DNA from: SFWF01 sp045587065
GTDB lineage: Bacteria; Bacillota; Clostridia; Oscillospirales; Acutalibacteraceae
Length of the DNA: 7,459 nucleotides
Reading direction: 5' to 3'
Assembly (NCBI GenBank): GCA_045587065.1
Contig: JAZNBQ010000094.1
Span: 1 to 7,459, forward strand
Below are positions 1 through 6,960 of this stretch, in pieces; position 1 is the first letter of the stretch; each line of letters begins with the position of its first letter. The notes below the pieces were generated by a model, which was given only the letters and a program-made list of their open reading frames with translations, ran no database searches and was not told the DNA's origin. A program made the translations under genes and the position numbers.

Positions 1-1
1 T

Positions 2-1600
2 GGCCAAAACGGTCAAAATGGTCAGGACGGCACCGATGGTGATACACCTTATATAAAAAATGGTAACTGGTGGATTGGTGAAACAGACACTGGAGTTAAA
101 GCGCAAGGTACTGATGGTGCCAACGGAACAAATGGTACTGACGGTAAAGACGGTGTAGGAGTAAGCGGTGCTGAAATTGATGATAATGACCATCTTATTA
201 TTAAACTTTCCAACAACACAACTATTGATGTCGGTGTTGTGGTTGGCTCAGATGGTAAAGATGGCGTCAATGGTACTAACGGCAGTAATGGTAAAGACGG
301 TAAGGATGGCGTTGGCATTAAAGACGTTACCGTTTCGGCTGATGGCATTTTAACCATTACACTCGATAATGGCACTGTTTTAACTCTTGGTAATATCAAG
401 GGTAAAGACGGCGTAGGTATTGAAAAAACCGAAATCAATGCCGAAGGTAAGTTAGTTATTACTTACACCGACAATAAGATTGTTATTTTGGATAAGGTTG
501 TCGGTAGTGACGGTATAGGAATTAAATCTGTAGAACTTACTGATGATTATATGCTGGTATTAACCTTTACAGATAACGGCACTCAAACTCTTGGTCCTAT
601 TAGAGGTGCAAAAGGTGCTGATGGTAAGGATGGCGTAGGCATCAAAGAAGTTACTGTTGGAGATGACGGTTATTTATATGTAACTTATACCAATAGCGAC
701 GTAGCACAAAAGATTGCCTATATCAAGGGTGATAAAGGTGACAAGGGTGACCCAGGTGTTGACGGAAAAACACCATATATCCTTAACGGTACTTGGTGGA
801 TAGGTGAAACAAACACTGGTATTAAAGCAGAAGGCACAGACGGTGCAAATGGTACTAACGGCACAAACGGTACTAATGGTACTGATGGCGTAGGAATTAA
901 AAATGCTTATATTAATAGCGAATCACATTTGATTATTGTTCTTACAAACGGAACTGAAATCGATGCAGGTAAAGTAGGCTCTTCCGAAAGTTCTGTACCG
1001 TTAGAAAAATTCACTGTTACATTTAAGGATCACGATGGAACTGTTTTAAAGACAGAAGAAGTTGAATCGGGTAAATCAGCAACAGCTCCCGCAAATCCGT
1101 CACGAGTAGGATATACATTTACAGGTTGGAATCAACCCTTTAGCAATGTTATTTCCGATATGGTTATTGTAGCACAGTATCAAAAGATTGTTGGCCCAAC
1201 AATCGTTGTCAGCTCGGCTACGGTTGATAAGGGTGAAACTATTGCAGTTACATTGACTATGGTAAATAATCCGGGCGTATTGGGAATGACTTTAGAGTTA
1301 GGTTATGATGAAAGTGCTCTGACACTTACAAGCATTGAAAAAGGTGATGCATTAAGCGAGATGACCTTTACTAAACCTAAAAATTTAAAAAATGGTTGTC
1401 AATTACCTTGGGATGCTGAAGAAGTGTTACCTGAAGATGCCACAAACGGTACAATGCTCACATTGTATTTCGATGTTTCAGATAATGCAACTTCAGGAAA
1501 CTATAACATCACATTAACTTATGATGATGGTGCTATTATTGACAATGATTTATCTTCGGTTGATATGAACATTGTAAATGGAATTGTAACAATCAAATAA
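2..1600 (+). CDS. Collagen-like, cohesin-domain surface protein (5' end outside window)
   Basis: The reading frame is open from base 2 to the TAA at 1598-1600, giving 532 visible residues. No start or signal peptide is visible; the in-frame GTG at 239 lies inside the repeat array and is not a start. Order of parts (window residue numbers): Gly-X-Y collagen-like stretches (1-13, 36-53 and others) alternating with six beta modules beginning V/I-G-I/V, two copies of a TPYI..NG.WWIGET motif (from residues 15 and 257), an InlB B-repeat (about 336-396, with GYTFTGW), and a cohesin-like domain (about 398-532, with NNPGVLGMTL). From family knowledge, this suggests an extended extracellular stalk carrying a protein-docking module. 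There is no dockerin, LPXTG or membrane segment at the C-terminus, so any anchor must lie upstream. It is probably cotranscribed with the gene 13 bases downstream. The domain calls are strong; the overall function is unknown. Confidence 0.9.
   Translation, partial: GQNGQNGQDGTDGDTPYIKNGNWWIGETDTGVKAQGTDGANGTNGTDGKDGVGVSGAEIDDNDHLIIKLSNNTTIDVGVVVGSDGKDGVNGTNGSNGKDGKDGVGIKDVTVSADGILTITLDNGTVLTLGNIKGKDGVGIEKTEINAEGKLVITYTDNKIVILDKVVGSDGIGIKSVELTDDYMLVLTFTDNGTQTLGPIRGAKGADGKDGVGIKEVTVGDDGYLYVTYTNSDVAQKIAYIKGDKGDKGDPGVDGKTPYILNGTWWIGETNTGIKAEGTDGANGTNGTNGTNGTDGVGIKNAYINSESHLIIVLTNGTEIDAGKVGSSESSVPLEKFTVTFKDHDGTVLKTEEVESGKSATAPANPSRVGYTFTGWNQPFSNVISDMVIVAQYQKIVGPTIVVSSATVDKGETIAVTLTMVNNPGVLGMTLELGYDESALTLTSIEKGDALSEMTFTKPKNLKNGCQLPWDAEEVLPEDATNGTMLTLYFDVSDNATSGNYNITLTYDDGAIIDNDLSSVDMNIVNGIVTIK
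44..109 (+). repeat. First copy of the 22-codon TPYI..WWIG motif
   Basis: This segment encodes TPYI-KNGNWWIGE-TDTGV-KAQG. It is matched closely by 770-835, exactly 726 bases downstream, where the same 22 codons read TPYI-LNGTWWIGE-TNTGI-KAEG. Each copy is followed by an Asn/Thr-rich Gly-X-Y stretch and then a beta module, so a larger unit has been duplicated. I recall this motif from collagen-like and tail- or surface-associated proteins of gut bacteria, but its function is not known to me. Confidence 0.8.
155..979 (+). repeat. Six-copy beta module array, mostly 93 nt per copy
   Basis: Six related modules lie at 155-247, 311-403, 413-505, 515-607, 635-730 and 890-979. The first four are exactly 31 codons, the fifth 32 and the sixth 30. 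The shared pattern is [VI]-G-[IV]-x3-[IV/E]-x4-h-L-x-[IV]-x-[LFY]-x-N/D-G, ending near a glycine, as expected for a short two- or three-stranded beta unit. Copies are separated by zero to many Gly-X-Y triplets (for example GKD, GSD, GAKGAD). The copies differ at many silent and non-silent sites, so the array is old rather than a recent slippage product. Confidence 0.85.
770..835 (+). repeat. Second copy of the 22-codon TPYI..WWIG motif
   Basis: It is colinear with the copy at 44-109 without gaps and keeps the NG.WWIGET core. It is preceded by a more canonical collagen-like run (GDKGDKGDPGVDG), the only proline-containing Gly-X-Y run in the window. It is followed at about 839-889 by a tandem array of Asn-Gly-Thr codons, a place where copy number could vary by slippage. 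Confidence 0.8.
1193..1597 (+). other. Cohesin-like domain of the upstream protein
   Basis: The domain runs from about residue 398 to the C-terminus (532). It opens with a V-x-V strand, then GETIAVTLTMVNNPGVLGMT, a YDES.LTL segment, and a late strand pair ending NGIVTIK. These are the landmarks of the cohesin beta-sandwich. About two thirds of the positions in its central 54 residues match the N-terminal domain of the next gene (1713-2117), including the unusual GC.LPWDA segment. The pair therefore arose by duplication of one module. Confidence 0.75.
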
Positions 1601-1606
1601 GGGAGG
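1601..1606 (+). promoter_or_regulatory. Ribosome binding site deciding the GTG start at 1614
   Basis: A strong GGGAGG lies directly after the stop codon of the preceding gene, 7 bases before GTG at 1614. The residues that follow this GTG form a textbook signal peptide, which confirms the non-ATG start. Confidence 0.85.
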
Positions 1607-1613
1607 AAAACAA

Positions 1614-4600
1614 GTGAAATTTAAAAAACTAATATCAGTGCTTTTGGCTATTGTCATGATGCTATCAATCATACCTTTAAGCGTCTTAAATGTATTTGCT
1701 GTTAGTGATTCTGGCGCAGAAATATCCGTAAAAAGTACTTATGCTGCAAGTGGCTCAGAGATTAACGTAGACCTTATTATCGAAAACAATCCTGGTATAT
1801 TAGGTATGACATTAAATCTTGAGTATGATGATGAATTTGCAACGCTTACTTCTATTGTAAGTGGTGAAGCATTGAGTTATATGACATTTACACCGCCAAA
1901 GAATCTTCAAAGCGGTTGTAATTTACCTTGGGATGCACAGGATGTTGAAGAGTCTGATATTAACGATGGCGTTATTGCTACTTTAACATTTGAAATTTCT
2001 GAAGAAGCTGTTCCAGGTTATGAAATTGATATTGATTTATCATATACCATATGTGCTATCATTGATAAAGATATGAATCCTATAAAAGTTACGATCAATT
2101 CGGGTGTAATTAAAATCCTAGATTACACTCCGGGCGATCTTAACGAAGACGGAACAATAAATACAACAGACGTTGTATTCTTAAGAAGATATATCGCAGG
2201 TGGATATGGTGTAACTATTAACGAAGCTGCTGCTGATGTTAATGATGATGGTGTACTTAACACAACTGACGTTGTTTATATCCGTAGATACGTAGCTGAT
2301 GATTGTGTTACTGACCCAAATGGTTACAATATAACTTTAAAACCGTCTACTCCAAAATGTCAACACGCTATGACAGCAATTCCTGCCGTTGATGCTTCTT
2401 GTACCGAAAATGGTAATAATGCATATTGGTACTGCTCAAAATGCGAAAAGTATTTTAGCGATATTGATGGTAAAGAAGAAACAACCGTAGAAGATGAAGT
2501 TGTACTTGCTGGACATTCTTTAACACACGTTGATGCTAAAGCAGCATCATACACTCAAGAGGGCAATATCGAACATTGGTACTGCTCGGCTTGTGAAAAG
2601 TATTTTGCTGATTCTTCAGCAAAGAATGAATTGAGCAAAGAAGATGTGTTTATTCCTGTGATTGTAAGAGAGGAATCAACTGTTGTATATAATGTGTATG
2701 GTTCAGACCCATATCTTGAAAGTGTTGGTGTCGATAACTCCAAGAACAAGGCGACCTTCTATTCTGATGAGGGATTAGTTCTTAATGATATCGTAGCTCC
2801 TGCAGGATATATCTTTAAGGGATGGACTACTGCGGCAGGAACACCAATAACAGAAATTGCCCCCCATTCAACTTCAAGACAAATTGTATTGAATGCAAAC
2901 TGGGATAAGGTTACATATACCGTAACCTTTGACTCTCCTGACGTTCCTGTTGAAGCTGTTAAATACACTGTAGATACCGGTGCAACATTTGAAAACGCTT
3001 CTTGGTATGGATATACATTTGTTGGCTGGTCGAACGATAACGGTTTCCTTGTAAAAAATGTTAAGCCTGGTACAACCGGCAATATGACATTACACGCAAA
3101 CTGGACTTCAAACAGAAATAAGGCTACCAGTTATTCTAATTACGGAGACCCGGTTGCTATTATTGAAGACGATACCACAGGACAGTTCTTGTTTGTTTAT
3201 AATATTGGTAAGATTGATAATGTACCGTTAAGTCAAATTGAGTATATCGGAAACTCTCAAACAATTAATATTAACCAAAGCTATCAAGTTACCAATACCA
3301 TTACTAAAACCGAGGCTGAAACTGTTGCTGAAATGATATCTAAGGCAACAACAGAATCTTCTGGTTGGACATTGTCAAAGGATTGGAATCAACTTTATGA
3401 GGCTGGTTCTGAACACGATGAAACACGTGGTAAAACTCAAGAAAGAACAGATAGCCAAGGTAATGTAACCGGTGGTAATTACTATGTAAGTAACAGCCAA
3501 GGTGGTGCAAGTTTTGTAAGCACGAATTCCGGCGGTTCTTCATCTGATTCTTCTAAGGTTACGAAGGATGCATCTGTAGGTATTCATAGCAACTACAAAG
3601 CATCTACTGAAACCGATACCAGTGTAAGTCTTGGTGTTAAGAATGAAACAGAGCTTTCTGCTGGTGTTAAATATGGTCCTGCAAGTGCCGGTGTTAAGAA
3701 TACTACCACAATTTCAGCAGAAACTAATGCTTCACGTAACGATAAAGAAAGTTTTGAATTAGATACACAAAAATCTTTTGCTATCGGTACGGTTGATGAG
3801 AGCCATTCTAACTCTTATTATGATGTTTCTGTTCAAAATTCAAGTAATTGGAATACTACAAGCGGTTATGAGAAGAGTTATCAGTCTAGTCAGACTAAAA
3901 CTGTTTCCGATGCTATTTCTGAGCAGATTTCTGAGAAGACTACTCTCAATATTTCTGAATCTGTTGGTGGAGAAGTTGCAAATTCAACTCTTTCTACTGA
4001 TACATCTGGTAAGACAAATGAATATTCAACAGCATTCGGTTATTCACAAGGAACTGGAGAAGTTACTACAAAAGAAGTTACTTTTTCCTCTGACAGACCC
4101 GGTTATTATCGTCTAGTAACAGCGGGTACAGCGCATATATTTGGTGTTGTTGGTTATGACGTAGCTACCGATTCGTATTTCACCTATACCTATTCTGTAT
4201 TAGACGATGAAAGACATACATATCTTGACTATTCTAAGGCCGATCCTAACTTTAAAGATTGCCAAAATGCCGTTGTTCCTTTCGAGGTTCCTTATTATCC
4301 TCACGAATACATTATGGCAGTTACAGGCAAGAGTGAAGGATTACAGGTTAACTTAGATGGTTATATCACTGGATATACCGGTACAGATTCTACTGTTGTT
4401 ATTCCTCAATACTGGCAGTCTGATAATGGCGATGGCACCTACAGTGCAATCAAGATTCGTGGTATTGCTGCAAATTACGAAGATAATAACGGAGATTTGG
4501 TGACAGTATTTGGCGGTAATACTAATATTGAAAAGATTATACTTCCTAAATATGTTACTGAAATTCCCGAATCAGCTTTTGAAGGATGCACTTCGTTAGA

Positions 4601-6563
4601 AACAATATTTGCCTCCGGTGTAACTAAGATTGGTGCAAACGCATTTAAGGGATGTAGTTCATTGGCAACATTCACCATAGATGAATATGTGACATCTTTA
4701 GGCGATGGAGCCTTTGATGGTGTTGACAAATTAGTGGTTATGGCTGCTAATGCAAGTGTTGTTGATGCTGTTATTAATAGCGGTGCAAATGAAATCACTC
4801 TTAATATTTCTAAGCTCAGCTCTCCGTTGAGCAACACGAAACTTGAGATAAGTGATGAGACAGAATACTTTGCATTAATTAGTAATGGCGCAGCATATTC
4901 AAATGTTCAGATTGTATCTAATGCTGACGAAACATTTTTAAGCAATTTCTCTTTGGTAGAAAACAAAGATACTCCTTTGGAGATTGATTCTGAAAAATTA
5001 ACCTTAAATCGTGTAACAGTTCAGGAAGCTCCTGGTTTTGCTCTTATTTTACCTTCCGAAAATACCGAATTAAAACTTTATGGAAATAACGAATTATCTT
5101 CTAAGGGTGATAATGCAGTTCTTTGCAAAAATACTAATCTTTCTCTCTTAAATACTTCTATTTCAAGTAAGATGATAGTTGGTGGAAATCTACTTTGCTG
5201 TGGTGCAATTGATGGAACTTCATTATTAACGATGGTTACTGGCGAAGTAAAGAGTATTTCGACTGAAGAATTTGAACAATATAGATCGTCTATTGTCGTG
5301 AGTTTCGATGCAAACGGTGGCTCAGCTGTTTCAACCGAAAATCGTGTATATTATGGTCAGACTTACGGCGAGTTGCCTGTACCTACTCGCGCTAACCATG
5401 GATTTATCGGTTGGTTTACAGAAGCAACTGGCGGAACTCAAATAACCGCAGATAGCATTGTGGCTGCTCATGTTAATCAAAAATTATATGCACATTGGGC
5501 ACCAAATCAGTTCACATTAACTTATAATGCTAATGGTGGTAGTTGCTCAACAGCCACTAAATCTCTTACATTCGGTGATAGCTATGGCACTTTGCCAACA
5601 CCCACCAGAACTCATTATACGTTTGATGGTTGGTATACTGCTGCAAGTGGTGGCACAAAGGTCTCTGCTGATACAACACCTTCATCGGCTACCAATGTAA
5701 CTATTTATGCTCATTGGACACTCGTTCCATATAAGGTAACTTGGAGCAATGGAACAGGTTATACTATTTCGGTTAAGAGAACTTCTTCTCCGAATGCGAA
5801 CGCTGGAACAGGAGCTTTGTCTAGTGGTGCTACTGTATATTACGGTGATGTACTATCAGTAACATATACTGCATCTACGGGATATTCTATAAGCTCTAAG
5901 GGTGTTACATCTACAACTGTTGTAGGCAACGTTACCTCTTCGAGCATTTATGCATCAGCTTCTCTAAATAGTTACACATACAATGTTGTATACAAATCAA
6001 GTAACGGTACTTCCTTAGGAAGCACAACAGCAACTTATAAGTATGGAACTACAAATACCATTACCGCTCCTGCAAAATCAGGATATAATACACCCTCCGC
6101 ACAGAGCGTAAAATGGGATTCTACAGGCACTAAAACCATCACATTCACTTATACTCCTGCTTCAGTTTCAACTTCTCAAAGAGTTAAAACAGGATGTTGG
6201 TGGTATTATAGCGGTGATGATAGAATTGTGTACTCCGTAAATGTCGAGTATCGAAACAGAACTGCTAATAGTGTACAATTGAGATTTGTTTGGACAAATA
6301 CAATTGATGCATACTATTATTACGGTTTCTCTCAAACCTTCTATGCAAGTGCAAAAGGTATTGGTACGGGAGATGTTTTGATTTGCTCTGCAAGCGAATG
6401 GACTTCATCATCAAATTCTGCACGTTCTAAGACGGCATATTCAGGATGGATTACTGTTCCTGTATCATCAACTGCTCAACAGTCGATAACAGTAGCGGCA
6501 GATTATTGGGATGCATACGGAAAATATTCTTGGAGTTCTTCTGTTACAATTCCCGCATATTAA
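1614..6563 (+). CDS. Secreted cohesin-dockerin-InlB-LRR multidomain protein, 1649 aa
   Basis: A GTG start follows a GGGAGG site. Residues 1-29 are a Sec signal peptide (KFKK, hydrophobic core, cleavage near VFA). Then come: a cohesin-like domain (about 34-168); a type I dockerin (174-229) with two Ca-binding loops; two CxxC modules (C249/H251/C263/C274/C277 and H301/C324/C327); two InlB-type repeats (about 377-498); a Ser/Thr/Gly-rich beta region (about 505-870); a BspA-like LRR block (about 971-1040, EIPESAFEGC-type); two further InlB repeats (1227-1369); a divergent InlB-like segment (about 1373-1455); another repeat (to about 1516); and an aromatic C-terminal domain (1520-1649). No LPXTG, SLH or C-terminal membrane segment is present, so surface retention may depend on the dockerin. 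No enzyme domain is recognised. A role in adhesion or surface assembly is inferred. An alternative is an exotoxin, because of the central region. Confidence 0.92.
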   Translation: MKFKKLISVLLAIVMMLSIIPLSVLNVFAVSDSGAEISVKSTYAASGSEINVDLIIENNPGILGMTLNLEYDDEFATLTSIVSGEALSYMTFTPPKNLQSGCNLPWDAQDVEESDINDGVIATLTFEISEEAVPGYEIDIDLSYTICAIIDKDMNPIKVTINSGVIKILDYTPGDLNEDGTINTTDVVFLRRYIAGGYGVTINEAAADVNDDGVLNTTDVVYIRRYVADDCVTDPNGYNITLKPSTPKCQHAMTAIPAVDASCTENGNNAYWYCSKCEKYFSDIDGKEETTVEDEVVLAGHSLTHVDAKAASYTQEGNIEHWYCSACEKYFADSSAKNELSKEDVFIPVIVREESTVVYNVYGSDPYLESVGVDNSKNKATFYSDEGLVLNDIVAPAGYIFKGWTTAAGTPITEIAPHSTSRQIVLNANWDKVTYTVTFDSPDVPVEAVKYTVDTGATFENASWYGYTFVGWSNDNGFLVKNVKPGTTGNMTLHANWTSNRNKATSYSNYGDPVAIIEDDTTGQFLFVYNIGKIDNVPLSQIEYIGNSQTININQSYQVTNTITKTEAETVAEMISKATTESSGWTLSKDWNQLYEAGSEHDETRGKTQERTDSQGNVTGGNYYVSNSQGGASFVSTNSGGSSSDSSKVTKDASVGIHSNYKASTETDTSVSLGVKNETELSAGVKYGPASAGVKNTTTISAETNASRNDKESFELDTQKSFAIGTVDESHSNSYYDVSVQNSSNWNTTSGYEKSYQSSQTKTVSDAISEQISEKTTLNISESVGGEVANSTLSTDTSGKTNEYSTAFGYSQGTGEVTTKEVTFSSDRPGYYRLVTAGTAHIFGVVGYDVATDSYFTYTYSVLDDERHTYLDYSKADPNFKDCQNAVVPFEVPYYPHEYIMAVTGKSEGLQVNLDGYITGYTGTDSTVVIPQYWQSDNGDGTYSAIKIRGIAANYEDNNGDLVTVFGGNTNIEKIILPKYVTEIPESAFEGCTSLETIFASGVTKIGANAFKGCSSLATFTIDEYVTSLGDGAFDGVDKLVVMAANASVVDAVINSGANEITLNISKLSSPLSNTKLEISDETEYFALISNGAAYSNVQIVSNADETFLSNFSLVENKDTPLEIDSEKLTLNRVTVQEAPGFALILPSENTELKLYGNNELSSKGDNAVLCKNTNLSLLNTSISSKMIVGGNLLCCGAIDGTSLLTMVTGEVKSISTEEFEQYRSSIVVSFDANGGSAVSTENRVYYGQTYGELPVPTRANHGFIGWFTEATGGTQITADSIVAAHVNQKLYAHWAPNQFTLTYNANGGSCSTATKSLTFGDSYGTLPTPTRTHYTFDGWYTAASGGTKVSADTTPSSATNVTIYAHWTLVPYKVTWSNGTGYTISVKRTSSPNANAGTGALSSGATVYYGDVLSVTYTASTGYSISSKGVTSTTVVGNVTSSSIYASASLNSYTYNVVYKSSNGTSLGSTTATYKYGTTNTITAPAKSGYNTPSAQSVKWDSTGTKTITFTYTPASVSTSQRVKTGCWWYYSGDDRIVYSVNVEYRNRTANSVQLRFVWTNTIDAYYYYGFSQTFYASAKGIGTGDVLICSASEWTSSSNSARSKTAYSGWITVPVSSTAQQSITVAADYWDAYGKYSWSSSVTIPAY
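1713..2117 (+). other. N-terminal cohesin-like domain of the secreted protein
   Basis: Residues about 34-168 follow directly after the signal peptide. They carry the same landmarks as the module ending at 1597: ENNPGILGMTL, LEYDDEFATLTSI, KNLQSGCNLPWDA and a final NSGVIKI strand. It abuts the dockerin with only a DYTP linker, so cohesin-like and dockerin modules sit side by side at the N-terminus. Confidence 0.75.
2133..2300 (+). other. Type I dockerin with two symmetrical calcium loops
   Basis: The first half is GDLNEDGTINTTDVVFLRRY (residues 174-193), with ligand positions D175, N177, D179, N183 and D186. The second is ADVNDDGVLNTTDVVYIRRY (207-226), with D208, N210, D212, N216 and D219. 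Both halves carry Thr-Thr at the usual specificity positions (184-185 and 217-218). The near-identity of the halves is what allows the dual binding mode known for type I dockerins. It is internal rather than C-terminal, which is less common. Confidence 0.9.
3126..4223 (+). other. Ser/Thr/Gly-rich beta region of unknown family
   Basis: Residues about 505-870 have no repeat family that I recognise. The segment has long alternating polar and small residues, such as SQTININQSYQVTNTIT, ELSAGVKYGPASAGVKNT and KTVSDAISEQISEKTT. It also has a Gly/Ser-rich hinge (about 612-648) and ends in a conserved-looking PGYYRLVTAGTAHIFGVVGYD core with an aromatic YFTYTYS strand. The composition recalls the strand-rich cores of aerolysin/ETX-type pore-forming proteins, but no diagnostic motif confirms this. 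Confidence 0.4.
5292..5717 (+). repeat. Tandem pair of InlB B-repeats (Listeria-Bacteroides type)
   Basis: Residues 1227-1297 and 1300-1368 are two successive copies. Both have the pattern h-x-[FY]-[DN]-ANGG-[ST] ... GxxYGxLPxPTR ... F-x-GW[FY]T-A-x-GG-T-[QK] ... hYAHW. From family knowledge these are ubiquitin-like spacer or adhesion modules of secreted bacterial proteins. A more divergent pair lies at about 2742-3107, before the central region. Confidence 0.85.
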
Positions 6564-6570
6564 ACTAACA

Positions 6571-6599
6571 AAAACTCGTCATCTTGGATGGCGAGTTTT
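6571..6599 (+). terminator. Intrinsic terminator after the large exoprotein gene
   Basis: AAAACTCGTCAT (6571-6582) pairs with ATGGCGAGTTTT (6588-6599) around the 5-base loop CTTGG. This makes a 12-bp stem with one T-G wobble, starting 7 bases after the stop codon. The stem ends in TTTT and the next bases are T-rich. It should end the two-gene transcript, and the flanking A and T runs mean it could also work on the reverse strand. Confidence 0.85.
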
Positions 6600-6600
6600 C

Positions 6601-6619
6601 GTTAATGTTTTCTTGAAAC
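6601..6619 (+). repeat. 19-bp direct repeat, copy 1 (upstream of the HTH gene)
   Basis: GTTAATGTTTTCTTGAAAC occurs here and again, without a mismatch, at 6956-6974, 355 bases away. The copies sit on either side of the small HTH gene. Each contains TTGAAA and a GTTT-N5-AAAC dyad. They may be operator sites, a duplicated promoter segment or the edges of an inserted cassette. Confidence 0.85.
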
Positions 6620-6642
6620 GACAAAACAACCTTATGTAATAA
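6613..6642 (+). promoter_or_regulatory. Possible weak promoter for the HTH gene
   Basis: TTGAAA (6613-6618) in repeat copy 1 could be a -35 box. The best -10 is poor: TAATAA at 6637-6642 with an 18-base spacer, matching only half of the consensus. Transcription from here would start inside the hairpin at 6641-6686. The call depends mostly on the analogy with the strong promoter at the second repeat copy. Confidence 0.3.
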
Positions 6643-6688
6643 AAATATGACCTTTAAAGTTTTATGGCTTTAAGGGTCATATTTTTTT
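6641..6688 (+). terminator. Long hairpin with T tract, possibly a bidirectional terminator
   Basis: AAAAATATGACCTTTAAAG (6641-6659) pairs with CTTTAAGGGTCATATTTTT (6668-6686). This is a 19-bp stem with one T-G wobble and an 8-base loop, followed by two more T. Because the stem begins with A5 and ends with T7, it works as a terminator on paper in either direction. It lies between the first terminator and the HTH gene, so it may be a second barrier to read-through, or a site that attenuates the HTH gene. Confidence 0.65.
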
Positions 6689-6694
6689 ATGAAA

Positions 6695-6699
6695 AGAGG
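6695..6699 (+). promoter_or_regulatory. Ribosome binding site deciding the ATG at 6709
   Basis: AGAGG lies 9 bases before ATG at 6709. An in-frame ATG at 6664 would place the start in the loop of the 6641-6686 hairpin, with no ribosome binding site in front of it, and would add 15 residues unlike the family. The later start is therefore preferred. Confidence 0.75.
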
Positions 6700-6708
6700 T
6701 TAAAATCA

Positions 6709-6960
6709 ATGAAAAAGTACGTCGATACTGCAGAATGGGAAAATGATTACAGAGAAAGGCTTAAAAAATTAATGGCTGAAAAGAAGATAACTGCTCGCGA
6801 ACTCAGCTTGTCGCTCGGATACAACGAGGGGTATATTAGCCGAATTCTCAAAAGAAAAATTGACCCGTCATTTAAATCTATGATGGATACGATGCTGTAT
6901 TTTGACATAAGCCCGGCAGAATTCTTTACGTTTGATTTAATAAGTCATACCGAAAGTTAA
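6709..6960 (+). CDS. Small XRE/Cro-CI-type helix-turn-helix DNA-binding protein, 83 aa
   Basis: The protein is 83 residues and almost entirely one HTH domain. Helix 1 is about residues 13-26 (YRERLKKLMAEKK), the HTH pair is TARELSLSLGYN (28-39) and the recognition helix EGYISRILKRK (40-50), and the last helices carry a YFDISPAEFF pattern typical of small clostridial XRE proteins. There is no sensor, enzyme or membrane domain, so it probably acts as a dimeric DNA-binding repressor or activator; that role is family knowledge plus inference. Its stop codon (6958-6960) overlaps the second 19-bp repeat, and the first repeat lies 90 bases before its start. It is separated from the exoprotein operon by two hairpins, so it is a separate unit. 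The nearest candidate targets are its own upstream region and the promoter at 6968-6996. A prophage or mobile-element origin is possible. Confidence 0.85.
   Translation: MKKYVDTAEWENDYRERLKKLMAEKKITARELSLSLGYNEGYISRILKRKIDPSFKSMMDTMLYFDISPAEFFTFDLISHTES

Noticed and set aside
239..241. GTG at 239 as the start of the first gene
   Set aside because: The frame is open to base 2, and the upstream residues contain the same collagen-like triplets, WWIG motif and beta module as those downstream. No ribosome binding site precedes 239.
49..438. 129-codon minus-strand frame across the collagen-like region
   Set aside because: It is Pro/Leu/Ser-rich low complexity, exactly what the reverse complement of Gly-X-Y codons gives, and it has no promoter or ribosome binding site.
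155..979. CRISPR array
   Set aside because: The repeats are in-frame, degenerate at silent sites and encode a clear protein pattern; there are no identical repeats with unique spacers.
3778..4116. 112-codon plus-strand frame inside the large gene
   Set aside because: It overlaps fully with the well-supported 1649-residue protein, is Leu/Arg-rich without domain pattern and has no ribosome binding site.
4475..4837. 120-codon minus-strand frame opposite the LRR region
   Set aside because: It is a shadow of the BspA-like repeat coding sequence and has no signals of its own.
6664..6708. Upstream ATG at 6664 for the HTH gene
   Set aside because: It lies in the loop of a 19-bp hairpin without a Shine-Dalgarno site, and the added residues do not fit the XRE family. 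AGAGG at 6695-6699 favours 6709.
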